This document shows, piece by piece, positions 44,574 through 55,957 of a DNA stretch of 64,000 nt; positions within the stretch are counted from its first letter, which is position 1; each line of letters opens with the position of its first letter. The DNA comes from Chaetomium olivaceum (taxonomy: Eukaryota > Ascomycota > Sordariomycetes > Sordariales > Chaetomiaceae). The stretch lies in NCBI GenBank assembly GCA_039881045.1, contig JAYWVB010000012.1:372001-436000 (forward strand), written 5' to 3'. The notes under the pieces were generated by a model. That model was not told the origin of the DNA and searched no databases. It saw only the letters and a list, made by a program, of their open reading frames with translations. The position numbers were made by a program, and so were the translations under genes.

Positions 44574-45394
44574 ATGCAGATCCGCTTGTCGACAATGGTA
44601 CCCAAGCTAGTACACGATCCAGACCCCGATATTTTACTTTGTACCTGCATCGATGGTGTACTAGCGATCGGTCGGATTATTCTCTTTAGTCATACAGAAC
44701 GCCTTCCAGACGTTGTTAAAACGTACTCTCCGGTGTTCGACCGCCTAGCATTTCTTAGGACGGATGCAAGCTCTTTAGAGCTTGCATCGCTCGCAGCGCG
44801 ACAACATGACCGGGAACCCTTTGGGAGCTTGCTGAGTCTTCCCTATCCCCAAAGTGTTGGTCGTTTCCACAGATCCTCGCTGTGGCGGCTGCAAATGCGG
44901 TTGACGCTATCGAAGCAAGAAGCCTAGGAGACTTGAAGTTTGACTTAGGAATACGTGCCCTGCGACAGCGCCTCCAAGAAATACGCAGAGAGACGAACGA
45001 TAGTGGGATAATCCCAGAACTGCGGGCATCAGAGGATATCACATCGTGTGGATACAGATTCAGCTTTTACCGAGGAGTAATCGTCAAGGATAGCAATGGC
45101 CGCTGGAGAGCAAGTCAGGGTAAGGAGCTCCCTCCATGTGCGGTCATAGTAAGGGCAACGGCGGAACAGATGCTGTGGCTTTCGCGGCGCCCTAACTTCT
45201 CACCGGTGCTGCGCACTCTGCAAGATCGCTTCGGCGCCACCGAGCTCGAGACAGGGCACTTCCTCGCGCTACAGGCAGCATTGGATATCGGAGCGTTTAG
45301 AGATTCGGTTGAGGATTGGTTCGAGGCTATTGACGTCTTTGTTCGGGAACTTGAACGTATGCTAATTGAGGGGGTTGTTGTTCCAGAACCCTGA
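44574..45394 (+). pseudogene. Hypothetical protein next to the LINE 5' end, one probable frame break
   Basis: Two adjoining frames look like one protein of about 270 residues. The first begins MQIRLSTMVPKLVHDPDPDI (44574) and includes FDRLAFLRTDASSLELASLA. The second (from about 44873) reads ILAVAAANAVDAIEARSLGD, LGIRALRQRLQEIRRETNDS and RFGATELETGHFLALQAALD, stopping at 45394. The switch occurs at about 44870-44875 with no usable intron, so a one-base deletion is likely. Alpha-helical, charged, with no known domain. The right frame alone could be translated from a GTG/ATG-poor start, which makes an independent gene unlikely. Confidence 0.5.
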
Positions 45395-47191
45395 TACATC
45401 GTGGATTGGCTGTTTGTGTGTGTTTTCATTCTGTCTTTAGTATCTCCAGCTAGTATTTATTGAGAGATTCCCCCCATATTGAATTTAATATGAACTTAAT
45501 GAGGAAAGGTAAGGTAGTCTTGATGTCTAAGAAAGAAAGCTGCTGCTGCGGCTGCTGCTAAAACCACTCAAGGCTACCTAAGCGGCGCGGCATGTGGGCG
45601 GTCCCCATCGGTCGGCATCTGTAATTCAGCTGGGAGGCTGTTGTTCCCTAGGTGCGGCATCGTAACTTGGCCATGGCTCGGACGCGACGTGGGCGGTCCA
45701 AGTCGTCTCCCAATCGCCGGTCAGGCCGTGGACAAAGACGACGCTAATTAGGGAAGCATCAGCTAATAAGAGAGGGATGCACGCACTCGACCGCCGCGTC
45801 TTTTGGGTTATAGAGCAGATGCTGGAAGAAGTTTGAGTAGTGGAATAATGATCTTGAGTACCTGGTCGCGCCGTTGATGGCTTTGGCTTCTTAGGACCCC
45901 CAGTCGCGGCTTCGGCCCAAGGGGGGCATGACGCTGGGGTGGATATCTTCCAGGGCCACGTCGGCTCGGGCAGGCTGGCTGCCGGCCTAGGCGGCGAGCG
46001 GGGCGTATAGTCCGGTTACATTTGAATCTTCAAAGTGGCTTTACGTCTGTCCCGAGCGTCCACATCCCATTCCTGTTTGAGGAGGGAGGTTTCACGGGGA
46101 AATACGGAAAAGAGGAACCTGCAACAATTTGAGCCAGAGACCATGAAGCCCATGATCCGGCAACCCTGGGGGTGCTTTTGGCCTCCGCGTGGGGTTTTGC
46201 GTGAGTACGGTTCGGCGTTCGCTATATATCGGTGATTCATTGTCCGCTGCTTCCAACCTTTGAAGGAAGATAATGGCAGTGATGTATTCTTTTACTCTGA
46301 GGCTACAAGCAGTTCTCTGGCGCCTTATCAGGTAGCAGAACCCTGAGGGTCGGCATGTTGTATACGAAAGGATTACCCGGCGTCAGATTCGAGTTGGTTT
46401 AGTGGCTTCTTGTTTGGAGCCAAATCATCCAGGCCCTCTCGACAAACTCATCCCAGCCTATTAGCATTGAGATTGGATTCGGTGATGCTGCGGTCGCCGG
46501 GTTCTTAGACTCGCAAACTCCCCGTTCGCAAATTGCCCAATCAGGCTCAAAAACAGGTTCCCGGGGTACAACTCCCAAGTACTACCGGTGCTGTCGGCCG
46601 AGAATCCACGACTATCAATTCTACTACGCTGGACGGATATCTTGAACGCGTTTCAGTGGATCACTGTCTACATAGGATACCGGATACTGAAAAACGTACA
46701 ACGGCTCACCATTTAAGCTAATATCATCCCGCTGGCCTGATTAAACTGTTTAGAGCCTTGAGCTATTGTTTGATGGTTGATCTCCAGCTTAGAGTCTACA
46801 AGCAGCTCAAATCATAGGTGACTCCTTCCCCCGAGCGGGAAGTTAAACGCTCCTACCTCCTTGAACCACCACTCTACCGTTTAAGGAAGGAACGGCTTCA
46901 TGGAATAAGCCGCTCGTTAATTCGTGAGCTGGAAGTAAACGGCCCGACGTGAGCTAATATATCCGGCTCGTGGAGGTCCGGTATGCGCGGCTAAGTAGGA
47001 GCCCTTCCTAATGAAACAATTGACTAGCAGTGCCCCGAGCCAATCAGCAGGAAGGGGCCTCCCCCAATGAGAATGGGATCGTGAACGAAAGTTCGCGATC
47101 CGGGAATGACCCAGAAACGGATCATTGGATCGAGGAGCGATCTAATGAGCCCAGGACGGATCGAGGGATCATGAGAATATTCTTCGATCCA
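45395..47191. other. Left edge of the transposon island, no gene seen
   Basis: About 1.8 kb without convincing genes. The last 200 bases form the variable, hairpin-rich left arm of the LTR-like repeat that ends at 47423, e.g. GGATCGTGAAC and GTTCGCGATCC around 47087-47112. Confidence 0.4.
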
Positions 47192-47423
47192 GGTACGGAG
47201 ATACTTGAGATTTAGATAGTATATTGTCACTCGTTCTGGAGAGCTCTGGGAGTTATCCGGTTAGCATTCACAACTACGGTTCGCTACAAGGTCGAGAGCC
47301 TACTGTTGAGACAAGTCTTTGTTGTGCACCCTTTGGCTGCACCGAACCTAAGCACGCTTAAGAGAAGTACCTTCGACCGAAGCTGAACCCTAACAGGACG
47401 GGTCCAGAGACAGGCTCGTCACA
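47192..47423. repeat. LTR-like repeat, copy A (conserved right arm)
   Basis: About 230 bases that match 54334-54560 in order with scattered differences. Both run from GGTACG through ACTCGTTCTGGAGAGCTCTG and GTCGAGAGCCTACTGTTGAG to an end in CGTCACA. In copy B the other end is the complementary TGTGACG, so this is an LTR or a similar terminal repeat. The left arm of copy A upstream of 47192 aligns only loosely. It truncates a Tc1-like fragment that starts 23 bases to the right. Confidence 0.78.
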
Positions 47424-47445
47424 TAGCGGCGGCTGGAATGCCCTC

Positions 47446-47640
47446 CTAAGGAAGAGTATGGCCATCGAAACCCCCTTTATCAATGTAGCGTTCAATTTGT
47501 GTGAGGGCTTCGTGATCCAGTTTCCGTTTCCGTCCACGCGTTTTAAGTCGACTAGTTCCTAGTAAACCGTTGTGACGAAGAAAATCGACAGTGCCAGCAA
47601 CACTGGACTTCTTTGGTGTTGAATGGTGCACAATGCCCAT
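47446..47640 (-). pseudogene. Tc1/mariner transposase fragment (N-terminal helix-turn-helix)
   Basis: Starts MGIVHHSTPKKSSVAGTVDF at 47640 and continues with SRLKTRGRKRKLDHEALTQI and RYIDKGGFDGHTLP. This pattern is the DNA-binding start of fungal Tc1-like transposases. It stops after about 64 residues beside the LTR-like repeat; the DDE catalytic domain is missing. Confidence 0.65.
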
Positions 47641-47960
47641 ATTGATAATTGTTTTAGAGTAGAAATTGGGAAGGAAAATGCTGTTGTGGAAGGACAGGAG
47701 CTTAAAAGTGTACAGATGACGTCGTTGGCTTCTGGATAAAATACCTGGTTTGGTGTAGTTACTGGTTTTTTTTTGGCCAGAGGGTGGGTGGAATCCAATG
47801 ACGTTTGGTCGCGGGGGGAGCAGTGTAATACACAGTAGTGCTGTACTGTGTTGCACTGTATTGACTGGGACCCAACCACAACAACTACTTACCCCCGCCT
47901 CCCTCAGAATGGTGCACAACCCAACCACAACAACTTACCCCCGCCTCCCCAACTGCTTCG

Positions 47961-50374
47961 CAATGTTTCCGAACGACCCCGATATACCTGCGAATCCCGC
48001 ATTACAAAAGCTCCCCCCAGTGGCAACTAATCCCAGCGCCAAAGCACCCTCGGACCGTATCCAAACCAATCTGACAACCCGGGAGCGCACCCCGGTGGCT
48101 CAGTCGGCAAGCCAGGACGACAATCCAATACGGCCGCCCCCGACGCCCGTCGAAACGAACAAGACACCCATACCCTAGGGGCCGTGTTGCCGCGTTCTGA
48201 AACAGAGCCCACCACGTCTGCCGACGATGGCGCGCTCCGGCGAGCCAGGCCGACCAAGCTCAGCGGCATCCGTGACTCTGTGAGATGGCTGGACGACAAG
48301 ATCGACCTACGTACCACTGACACCGACTCCACAATTCGCGCTCTCAATCAGACAACTCTGTCAACACTGTCTACTATCGATGAGCTGAAATACACGTTGT
48401 CGACAGGCCTGCAAAAGTTGTCCCAAGACATCGCCAGTGTTAACAACCGCATCTCCGCGATCGACATGAGAAGCGCGGAACACCATGCGCAGCTCCAAAC
48501 ACGTGTCGGCGACGGTACGAGGCAAATTCAAGAACATCTGATGCGAAACAACATGAATATAATCAGCCAGATTGATGCCGTTCGCCAATGCATTAATAAT
48601 ATCGGCCACGACTTACACAACAATTGCGGTCACCGTCATCTGGATTCTAAACAGGAACAACAAGACGAGGTGACAACCCGCCTACGCAATGTTCGTGGTA
48701 ATCTCCATGCCCAAAACACCTCCTCAATTCCGGAAGGTGTGCGAATTGGCTCTAGGAATGGTTTCAACCGCGCGCTCCGCCCCCGAAGACCGCGCGGGCG
48801 GTGCAAGTGGCGGCCCTGACCCATCAGACGATGACGACGACGATGGCAATCGACCTTGCCACCGTAACTCACCCGGTACCTACGAGATCAAGCCTGGCGA
48901 CATCGGCCGGTTTGATCCAACCTTCGAAGATGCCCATGGTGTTGGCGTCGTCAACGACGGTACCAATACCATCTTCACCGACGTCTACTGTTTTATTGAG
49001 CGTATCAACACCTTCCTGGAAGACCCGGAGACCAGCGTCTCGGCTGAGCGACAGATCATGTCACACTTTCAATCACTACTGAGTGGCCCAGCGATCGTTT
49101 GGTGGACCAACGAGGTTGCGGCATCGCACCGCATGGAGTTGCGCCGCATGGGATTGCGTACTATGTTGAATTTTCTCAAGTTACGGTTCAACCCGGATTC
49201 CATGGCCTCTCGCCGGTTTAACGCGACCTTCCTGGCGTCGAAGGATGTCGACGAAGATGACCAGGCAATGTCGAAATTTGTGCAGAAGAAGCTTCGCTGG
49301 GCCCGCTCGATGGGCATCATCGACGGCAGCATAGAGCCCAAGATGCGTCAGTATCTACCGCCTCTCAAGCGATTTCCTACTCTAAGCGAGGATATGCAAG
49401 GAATCGAGAAGTCTCGATCGATCTTGCTCGCCGCTACTCACCACCAACATCAAGGGCTGCGTAAGAAGCCTTACGAAGATAAGCGGTCTTACACGGTTGA
49501 CAAGACATCTCATAAGTCCCCAAGTTCTTTCTCTGGCAACAGGTCCCACGATCGTTACTATGACCGGCATAGCGACTGGCATCGCGACCGCACTGACAAG
49601 TACGATAGCCGTGACCGTGAGCAGTATAGAAAACATAGCGACCGTCAAGAGGGTAACTGGCGCAGGGATAACGGCGACCGAGACCGTGACCGGGATCGCA
49701 AGCTTGACGATCGAGATCGGCATCGCGATCGTGACCGTTATAAGCTCCGCGAGGACGCTAAGAATGTCGATTTTCGTTGCCCGATACACCCGGCAATTGC
49801 TTCGGCCGAAGAAGCCACCCCTGAAGACGACTCGGCGGTTCAAGCGAACAGCGTGGCGGTTAGCATTGCCGCCATAGCCAGCGACATCCCTACGTCTGGG
49901 TACAAAGTCAAGGACGCACCTGCAGGACGTACGACTCAACCCGACGGCAGCGCTCTCGGCGGCTACACCCACCTGCGCATCGCAGCTCGCATCCAACCTG
50001 AGGGACCGAACATGGAAATCTGTTTGGATCCGGTCGCCAGTCACTCTCTCATCGGTCGGTCTTTTCTTGAGCAGCTCAACTACCGTGTCGAACACCGCAA
50101 GGGCAAGATGAAAGGGGTCGGTGAGGGAAAGCGCAACTTAAGCTACTGGGCGACATTCGACATTTATCTTCCCGGAGTCGAGAACGGTAGACCCACTTTA
50201 AACAAGTTCACACATTCGGCATGGGTCGCTGAATCGTTGGGACCCAATCTCCTGTTGGGCAACGGATTTCTGGACGCCTACGGCGCGAAGATCGACTACG
50301 AGACTAAGTTGGCTCACTTACAGTTGTTTGACTTCGTCCTCCCTTTCTCTATTTACGCGCATTCAACGCCCTGA
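47961..50374 (+). mobile_element. Gag-protease part of an LTR retroelement (no pol seen)
   Basis: Three consecutive frames: MFPNDPDIPANPALQKLPPV (47961, stop 48178), a coiled-coil-like segment (48184-48819, SIRDSVRWLDDKIDLR-type helices), and the main frame (48689-50374). The last includes a capsid-like core (PAIVWWTNEVAASHR, MLNFLKLRFNPDSMASRRFN) and an Arg/Asp/His repeat in place of a zinc knuckle (about 49540-49760). A retropepsin-like domain follows, with EICLDPVASHSLIGRSFLEQ and LGPNLLLGNGFLDAYGAKID. The protease active-site triplet reads D-P-V where D-T/S-G is expected, so it is probably inactive. No reverse transcriptase or integrase follows. A truncated Gypsy-like element or a solitary gag-pro unit. 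Confidence 0.72.
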
Positions 50375-51207
50375 ACGAAATCCTGTTGCCGGACTAGAAA
50401 GCAATGGTCCCAGTTCTAAACGTCGCGCTGCCGTAACCAACACTTTGGGAGGATTAGTACGGAGGAGAGTAGTATGAAGAGAAAACGATGACAAGACCAC
50501 GTTAATACACAGCAAAAACCGATCCGGGACGGTCGATATTTGTATTAGATTACACTTCTCCCTCTGTAGGCGCTCGGTGAAGCCGTCTGCCGACATGCCA
50601 ATCCCCTGAACGTGCTCCACATTTAGCAAGTCTTTCGTAACCCGCACGATGACCCATTTATACCGTATATCGATGTTGCGTGTCCGCGCCTTGTTGAGCG
50701 GGTTCATAACTGTCTGGTTGAGATTGTCTGTCTGTTAAGACAATGACTAGCTTCGGCTGTCCAGCCCCGCAGCCGTGGACTTTCGCCACCCACTTCGCGG
50801 ACGGGGCGGTGAATGTGAGATCGGCAAACTCTACCTCCGTGATGCTCAAGGTGACGAAGATTTCCTTCTTCGTCTTCCAGATAACTGGTGCCCCAGCCAC
50901 AAAGACGAAATGGCCGCCGGTTTAGTGTTTGGTAGATAAACGGTCTGCTAGTGACGCATCCACGAATGTCTTCATATTGAGGTTGTGCTTCGAGGTCGTC
51001 GCCCCAAAATTCCAGGCCACAGTTGGGTGTGCCCTTGAGGTTAACGAATTGATGTAAGTGTAACCAGATATGTAATCTTGAGGTTAACGAATTGATGTAA
51101 GTGTAACCAGATATGTAATCATCTGCGAATACTGACTTAACCCGGACAATGGCGCAAAAAGATCGAGTCTCAAAAGTCCAAGCTGCAGCCGGTGCGAGTA
51201 TGGTCAA
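50363..51207 (-). pseudogene. Ty1/Copia pol remnant (RNase H region)
   Basis: Minus-strand blocks in Copia order but in shifting frames: NLKGTPNCGLEFWGDDLEAQ (about 51048-50985), APVIWKTKKEIFVTLSITEV with EFADLTFTAPSAKWVAK (about 50895-50780), and MNPLNKARTRNIDIRYKWVI with VEHVQGIGMSADGFTERLQ (50707-50560). These are the C-terminal reverse transcriptase/RNase H blocks of Copia polyproteins. Integrase and the catalytic RT core are absent. Degenerate relic, antisense to the gag-pro unit on its left. Confidence 0.75.
51035..51120. repeat. Exact 43-bp tandem duplication
   Basis: 51035-51077 and 51078-51120 are identical head-to-tail copies, each starting TTGAGGTTAACG. They fall at the left end of the Copia remnant and interrupt it. 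Confidence 0.93.
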
Positions 51208-53567
51208 AAGTTATATTTTTCAAAACCATCTAGCTAATATCGCTCAGCAATCTACGAGACTCACAATAAATGCGAGCAAGCAATCTGCATCCTCAACAAC
51301 TTAGGATGAACCTACTTCGGTAGCCTTGTCTTTACAGTCTGCTAGGATAGAGCCCAGTGAGTAATCATCCATGTAATCGCTAAAGGTTTTCCCATGGACT
51401 GACTTTTCAAGTTGCCCAGAGTTCTACCCCCCAAGAGACAGAGTCGCCCCCCACGGCGGCACTATACTCGCCTACCCAGGTACCATTGGACTCGCCCGAG
51501 ACCTACCCGTCTCGGCAACAAGACAGCTCCAAACAGGAATCCGAGGCCGCACCTCCCACCAAAAGGCCAAAGCCAACTCCTCGTCCAACCCATGGCAACA
51601 AGGCTCCGCGACCTACACACGGTGGGAACGGGAGGACGACGATCTACAGAAGCCGAGTAAGTTGTGATCACCTGTGTAGTCATCCGTTTCTAATCCTTTT
51701 ATAGAAAGGGGTAAGGTTTGGAGTTGTGGGGACGTGAATTCCAAACTCAAGATTACCGCTTCAAGAAGTTGGCATCAGAGAGGGTAACCAAGAAAAGAGT
51801 CACAGCCTCTCTTCCTAAGAAAGGAACGACCAATACATCGAATGCAGCAAGTGCTGCCAACCCCCCTCAACCGCCTAGAAAGAACAAGCTAGGCACTAAG
51901 TATCATCCTCCATTACAATAACTTACCTATAGGTACTAATAACTCCAACTATGACATTGAGGGAGATCAAGCGCTGTCAAAAGAGCGCCGAGCTCTTGAT
52001 CCCTCGTACACCATTTCAGAGATTAGTTCGCGAGGTCGCCTGCCAGTTCATTTTTGATATACGATTACAGCTCAGAGAGCCTTAATAAAGAAGTAGATCG
52101 AGCGGAAATTGTAACTTAGTGTGTAAATATAATATAAAATCGATGCCTCTACAAATTGAATATGGGCTATACCCACAGGTCAAACCTACCCAAACCCGCT
52201 TACATTTTGGGTCTTACTCACCCAAACCCGTTTACTCTCGGGTTGGGGAGAACATGCTACCCACGGGCACCCGTGGGTGGGTAATTCCGGCCCTAATCAT
52301 TTCCCTACGTTTGGGGCACGAGGTCGTAGACTTCTTTCTTACAGAGGCCATTGTCTTGTCTCTGTATGGTCGGAAGCCAATAGTTGTTGAATTTGCTGAA
52401 CAGGTCTTGGTGATAGTTTTGTGGGAGTGAGGGCGTTAGAAACAACGCAATGTCGTGTTCAATCTTCGTGCTTAAGGAACCAGCTCGATTGGCTCCTCTG
52501 GCGGTTGTGGGTCTGCAAGATGCGCCAAGTAAACCACTACCCAGGGAGCCTCTAGTGGCGAGCTTGTCGTAGTAACCGTTTTCGTTGCCAGTGCTGTACT
52601 TTGCTTTGTTCCGCCGCGGTCGGCTTTGTATCTGGCGGGCTGGGGAATGGATGAGGCCAGGAGAACCCTACTGTGATGGTGATTGCTTCAAGACCTAGGA
52701 AGTCATTCAAACCTCAAACCGGCCACTCAATAAAGGAATTTAACATCTCGAGTCAAACTTTTGCGATATGCGGGAGGGGCCACGACGCCGATGGCGCCGC
52801 ACTAGGGGCAGCAGCGATGGCCACAGGTCACGCCGCGCTGGATACAATGTCTTGCCCTTCAGGTGAGTGGCAGGATGTGAGCTAGTTCGCTTAGTATACT
52901 GCCTTATTCACATCATTTACACCTAGGTGTTTGGCAAACGCAGCTCATTGCTGTGCCCGCGTCCGCGGTCCAATTGGGAGATCCTCGTCCCAGAATCGAC
53001 CCTCCCGACGCAAGAAGTTTAAACAGCAATCCCGTGTTCCCGCCCGCCGATTCACGCCCGTCTGTTCATTATGTTTGCCTGCACATCTACCCAACCATTT
53101 GTGCATCTCTGAAACAGTAGCCTTCTACTAGATCCCCTCCCAGACCCCTCCCTTCTGCCATCTTCCCTCACTAACCTTCTACGTACTGAAGCTCGATATA
53201 CCCGTACGATCCCGCGTCCCTACTCCCGCTACGCAGCCAGAGAACCATCGCCGGTAACGTTTCGCCACTGGCCCGTCCGGATACAGATATCTTCGGACTG
53301 CCTGCTCGTCGCCTGCACCCGGCAAGCGTCCTCGCCTCCTCTGTCAGCCTCTCATTGGCAGTATCCTCCTGAGCATATATTCAGTTCGTTCGCTCGCGGT
53401 CCGCCCGAAGGACGTCGGCTAAACGTAGAGTCTCGGCTTTCCATTTTCGCGCCCGTGTTGCTACCGCCAAGCGGCCTTGTAGCCGCCTGTACAGTGTATG
53501 TAGCTAAAGAAGACTTTATCTCCTTGTATTTGCGTCAGGGGGTCCGTTCGCGAAACCCGATCCGCCG
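51208..53567. other. Transposon island interior, no gene supported
   Basis: About 2.4 kb of degenerate sequence. A run of CCCAAACCCG-type motifs and a CCCACGGGCACCCGTGGG near-palindrome lie around 52180-52290, possibly a terminal part of an unidentified element. Short Pro/Arg- or Ser-rich open frames only. Confidence 0.35.
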
Positions 53568-54000
53568 TCAAGAATTTCTTCCCGGTTGTGCCTTAAGTTC
53601 ATCCTCGTATTTGAATGCTGACGGCAGCCGCTTGGTGCCGTTGACGCCGGCGTCCTTCTTCCTGGAAACAGCAAAGGCAGTGGGATCGTTCCAGCCGTGG
53701 TTGTGCGATGCCCCTGGGCCGCCAGAAATCTCAACAGCCCATCTGCCGTCAGTTGCGGCGCTTGGATTCGTGGGTCTTGGGGTTGGCCTGAGGTTTGTAA
53801 TCGCGGCCCTTGGCACAGCGGAAGCGCGCTCGGCCAGATCTGGTGCCGTTCTTGACCATCCTGTAGCCGTTGTTGGAAGCGTGGTCTTGGATGGCTGCCT
53901 CTGCCTCCTCCACAGTGCCGTACGTGTTCTCGGGCGGCGGCCACTCTGGCGCTTGCGATGATGATCTGGATGCTTCCCTCCTACTTAAGAATAGCCTCAT
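53568..54000 (-). pseudogene. Mutator-like (MULE) transposase fragment, FAR1-type DNA-binding start
   Basis: Starts at 54000 (MRLFLSRREASRSSSQAPEW). The block YGTVEEAEAAIQDHASNNGY with RARFRCAKGRDYKPQANPKT and HESKRRN is the FAR1-like zinc-binding N-terminus of fungal MULE transposases. After a frame change near 53750 comes DGRWAVEISGGPGASHNHGW, the Trp/His end of the same domain. The catalytic MULE domain is missing. Confidence 0.75.
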
Positions 54001-54169
54001 CAGGTAAATGATCAGAATCAGGGTCTAGAAGCATACCTGACGGGGTCGGTGACAGCAGGCCGTTAGTTGGAAGCAGAAAGCTAATAATGTTGTGGCAGGT
54101 AATACTATATACTGTGTGGTGCTTTGGAGAAGGATTCATTTGTGGCGGCCGGCGGCCGGCCTGGCAGCT

Positions 54170-54185
54170 ATCAGAATATTCTGAT
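54170..54185. repeat. Perfect 16-bp palindrome
   Basis: ATCAGAATATTCTGAT reads the same on both strands. It lies 14 bases left of the LTR-like repeat copy B. Confidence 0.9.
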
Positions 54186-54198
54186 TGTACTGCTACTG

Positions 54199-54560
54199 TG
54201 TGACGCGGGAGCAAGGCTCCCGATCTAGGGGCGATCAATTAGCAAAGGAACGAGAGGAACGGCTACCGTTCCTGGGGTTCCTTTAAGAAGAACGGGGAGA
54301 ACGGCGCCCGTTCTCAACGTTCCAAGGACTCAAGGTACGAAGATACCTCAAGGTTTAGATAGTATATAGTCACTCGTTCTGGAGAGCTCTGGGAGTTATC
54401 CAGTTAGCAATCACAACTACAGTTCGCTACAAGGTCGAGAGCCTACTGTTGAGACAATCTTGTTGTGCACCCTTTGGCTGCACCGAACCTAGTACCTTTG
54501 CAAGATACCTTCAATCAGACTGAACCCTAACAGGAAAAGGTCCAGGAAAGGTTCGTCACA
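54199..54560. repeat. LTR-like repeat, copy B (TGTGACG ... CGTCACA)
   Basis: 362 bp bounded by complementary TGTGACG (54199) and CGTCACA (to 54560), the TG..CA form of an LTR. The right arm (54334-54560) matches copy A. The left arm holds a series of short hairpins: GGGAGCAAGGCTCCC, AGGAACGGCTACCGTTCCT and AGAACGGCGCCCGTTCT. No 5-bp target duplication is visible on its two sides. It interrupts the Fot1/pogo transposase on its right, so it inserted after that element. Probably a solo LTR or one end of a larger nested element. Confidence 0.75.
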
Positions 54561-55424
54561 GATATAACTATATAAAGTCATATGTGGTATGGCTCCCGTA
54601 GCTATCCAAAATTAGTAGCCGGGGCTCGGTAGGGTCGTCGGGCTGGGTTTGCGGAATGAAGATCTTCTCGAGCCATTCGATAGCCATATCGTTGTTGGTC
54701 CACCCGTTTTCGGTTGTAGTAAATTTCTAGCCATCAAAAGGCTTTAAAGATTGTGGAAACCATTGTTGTTGAACTGTTTGGCCCTTGAAAATGACCAGGG
54801 GGCTAGTCGACTGGCCGGTGGCCGAGATGCATTCGATGAAGGAGATCCCGTGCGTGTACCAGGGGCTTTCTTCAAAACAGCGTTCTTATTCCTTCTTCCA
54901 ACAACCAGGCCATTCATTTCCATACCTTTCATAACACCAGTTTCATCCATATTCCACCTGTTGGCTAGTTTAATGGCCTTGATGGCCTTGATGGCCAGGT
55001 TTGGCCACCAACCGCGAATTACTTCGGTAGTAGCTCCATTGACACGGGTGTGATCCATTACCCGGGCCCTCTTAGTTCCAAGAACCGGAGACCTTTTGAT
55101 AAACCGGGTTACCCAACGTTTTCCGAGAGGTGTTGAGTCTCCCCGGGCCTGAAGAATCCGTTGGGTCAACTCCTTGATTTGCGAATGGGTAGGTGCAACA
55201 CCCAGGGCTTTCTGGGTAAGAACCCACTCGGCCAAACGGCTCTCCTGAACCCTGGAAAGCCTTTGATAACTTTCGTAAGCTTCCAGTCGTGGTTGGTTGC
55301 CCTGCAAACGGCTCTGCAAAGTAGACCTAGGAATGGACCAATCTTTCGAAACCGAAGCCAGTGTACGGCCATCTTGCAAGTGCAAAAGGGCCTGTTGAAG
55401 TTGTTGTTCAGTGTAGTTGGGCAT
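54561..55424 (-). pseudogene. Fot1/pogo-type (Tc1-mariner superfamily) transposase, truncated
   Basis: Starts MPNYTEQQLQQALLHLQDGR at 55424. A pipsqueak-like helix-turn-helix (TLASVSKDWSIPRSTLQSRL) is followed by a CENP-B-type second DNA-binding domain (AEWVLTQKALGVAPTHSQIK ... KRWVTRFIKRSP). The DDE domain starts with NRWNMDETGVMKG, whose Asp is the first catalytic residue. A frame break lies near 54840. After it come SFSRAKQFNNNG / QQWFPQSLKPFDG, an in-frame TAG in place of Trp, NGWTNNDMAIEWLEKIFIPQ and LLILDSYGSHTTYDFI with the second catalytic Asp. The element is cut at 54561 by the LTR-like repeat, so the third Asp is lost. Confidence 0.88.
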
Positions 55425-55957
55425 TTCGCAATAATGAATCAGTATGCAAAACAGGAAGTGTAAAGGAATTGAATTGGTAAAGTGGTTGTTGTTTGAAGTT
55501 GTTGGGGAGGTTGGGTATCAATGGCTTACACGAATAACGAAAATGGGGGAGGGGCCGCCAAGTAGGGGTTCGACTTAGCGGTCGACTTCCCCTATCTTCT
55601 ACGGCTGCACCAGTGAGTCTCCATGCCTGTTGGGTTGTTTTTTGTTGTTGTTGAGGGTGCCCCGGCGGGAAAACGATTCCTTTACCGCGAGCTGTTTCGG
55701 GGATTGCGTCCAACCTCCTTGCACTCCTATTACCGACTGTGGGCGCTATACGTCGTTGGGAAAGTCTACTTCTGGTCCAATGTTTAAGTTGTATGGCTGT
55801 TAGTTTCGAGGTTGAACTTTGGAAGTGGCTGCACGAGCGGCGGCGGGATAGGCAGTATTCTCTCGACAATCAATCTCTGGAGAGCGTCTAGAGCGTCGCC
55901 ACCGGCGCGTGCATAGACAGGAACGAGGAGTGGGCACGGCAAGTCGGGTATAAGACA
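55425..55957. other. 5' flank of the Fot1-like element, no gene seen
   Basis: Should include the element's terminal inverted repeat. The segment around 55560-55600 (AGTAGGGGTTCGACTT and its near complement AAGTCGACC...CCCCTA) is the best candidate, but the partner end has been deleted so it cannot be confirmed. Confidence 0.35.

Noticed and set aside
46533..46721. Short frame in the gap before the LTR-like repeat
   Set aside because: 62 codons without motif; likely degenerate repeat sequence.
47192..54560. One intact LTR retrotransposon bounded by repeat copies A and B
   Set aside because: The repeats are in the same orientation and enclose gag-pro, but their left arms differ. A Tc1 scrap, an antisense Copia scrap and a MULE scrap lie between, no primer-binding site or polypurine tract is visible, and no pol is present. 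Independent insertions are simpler.
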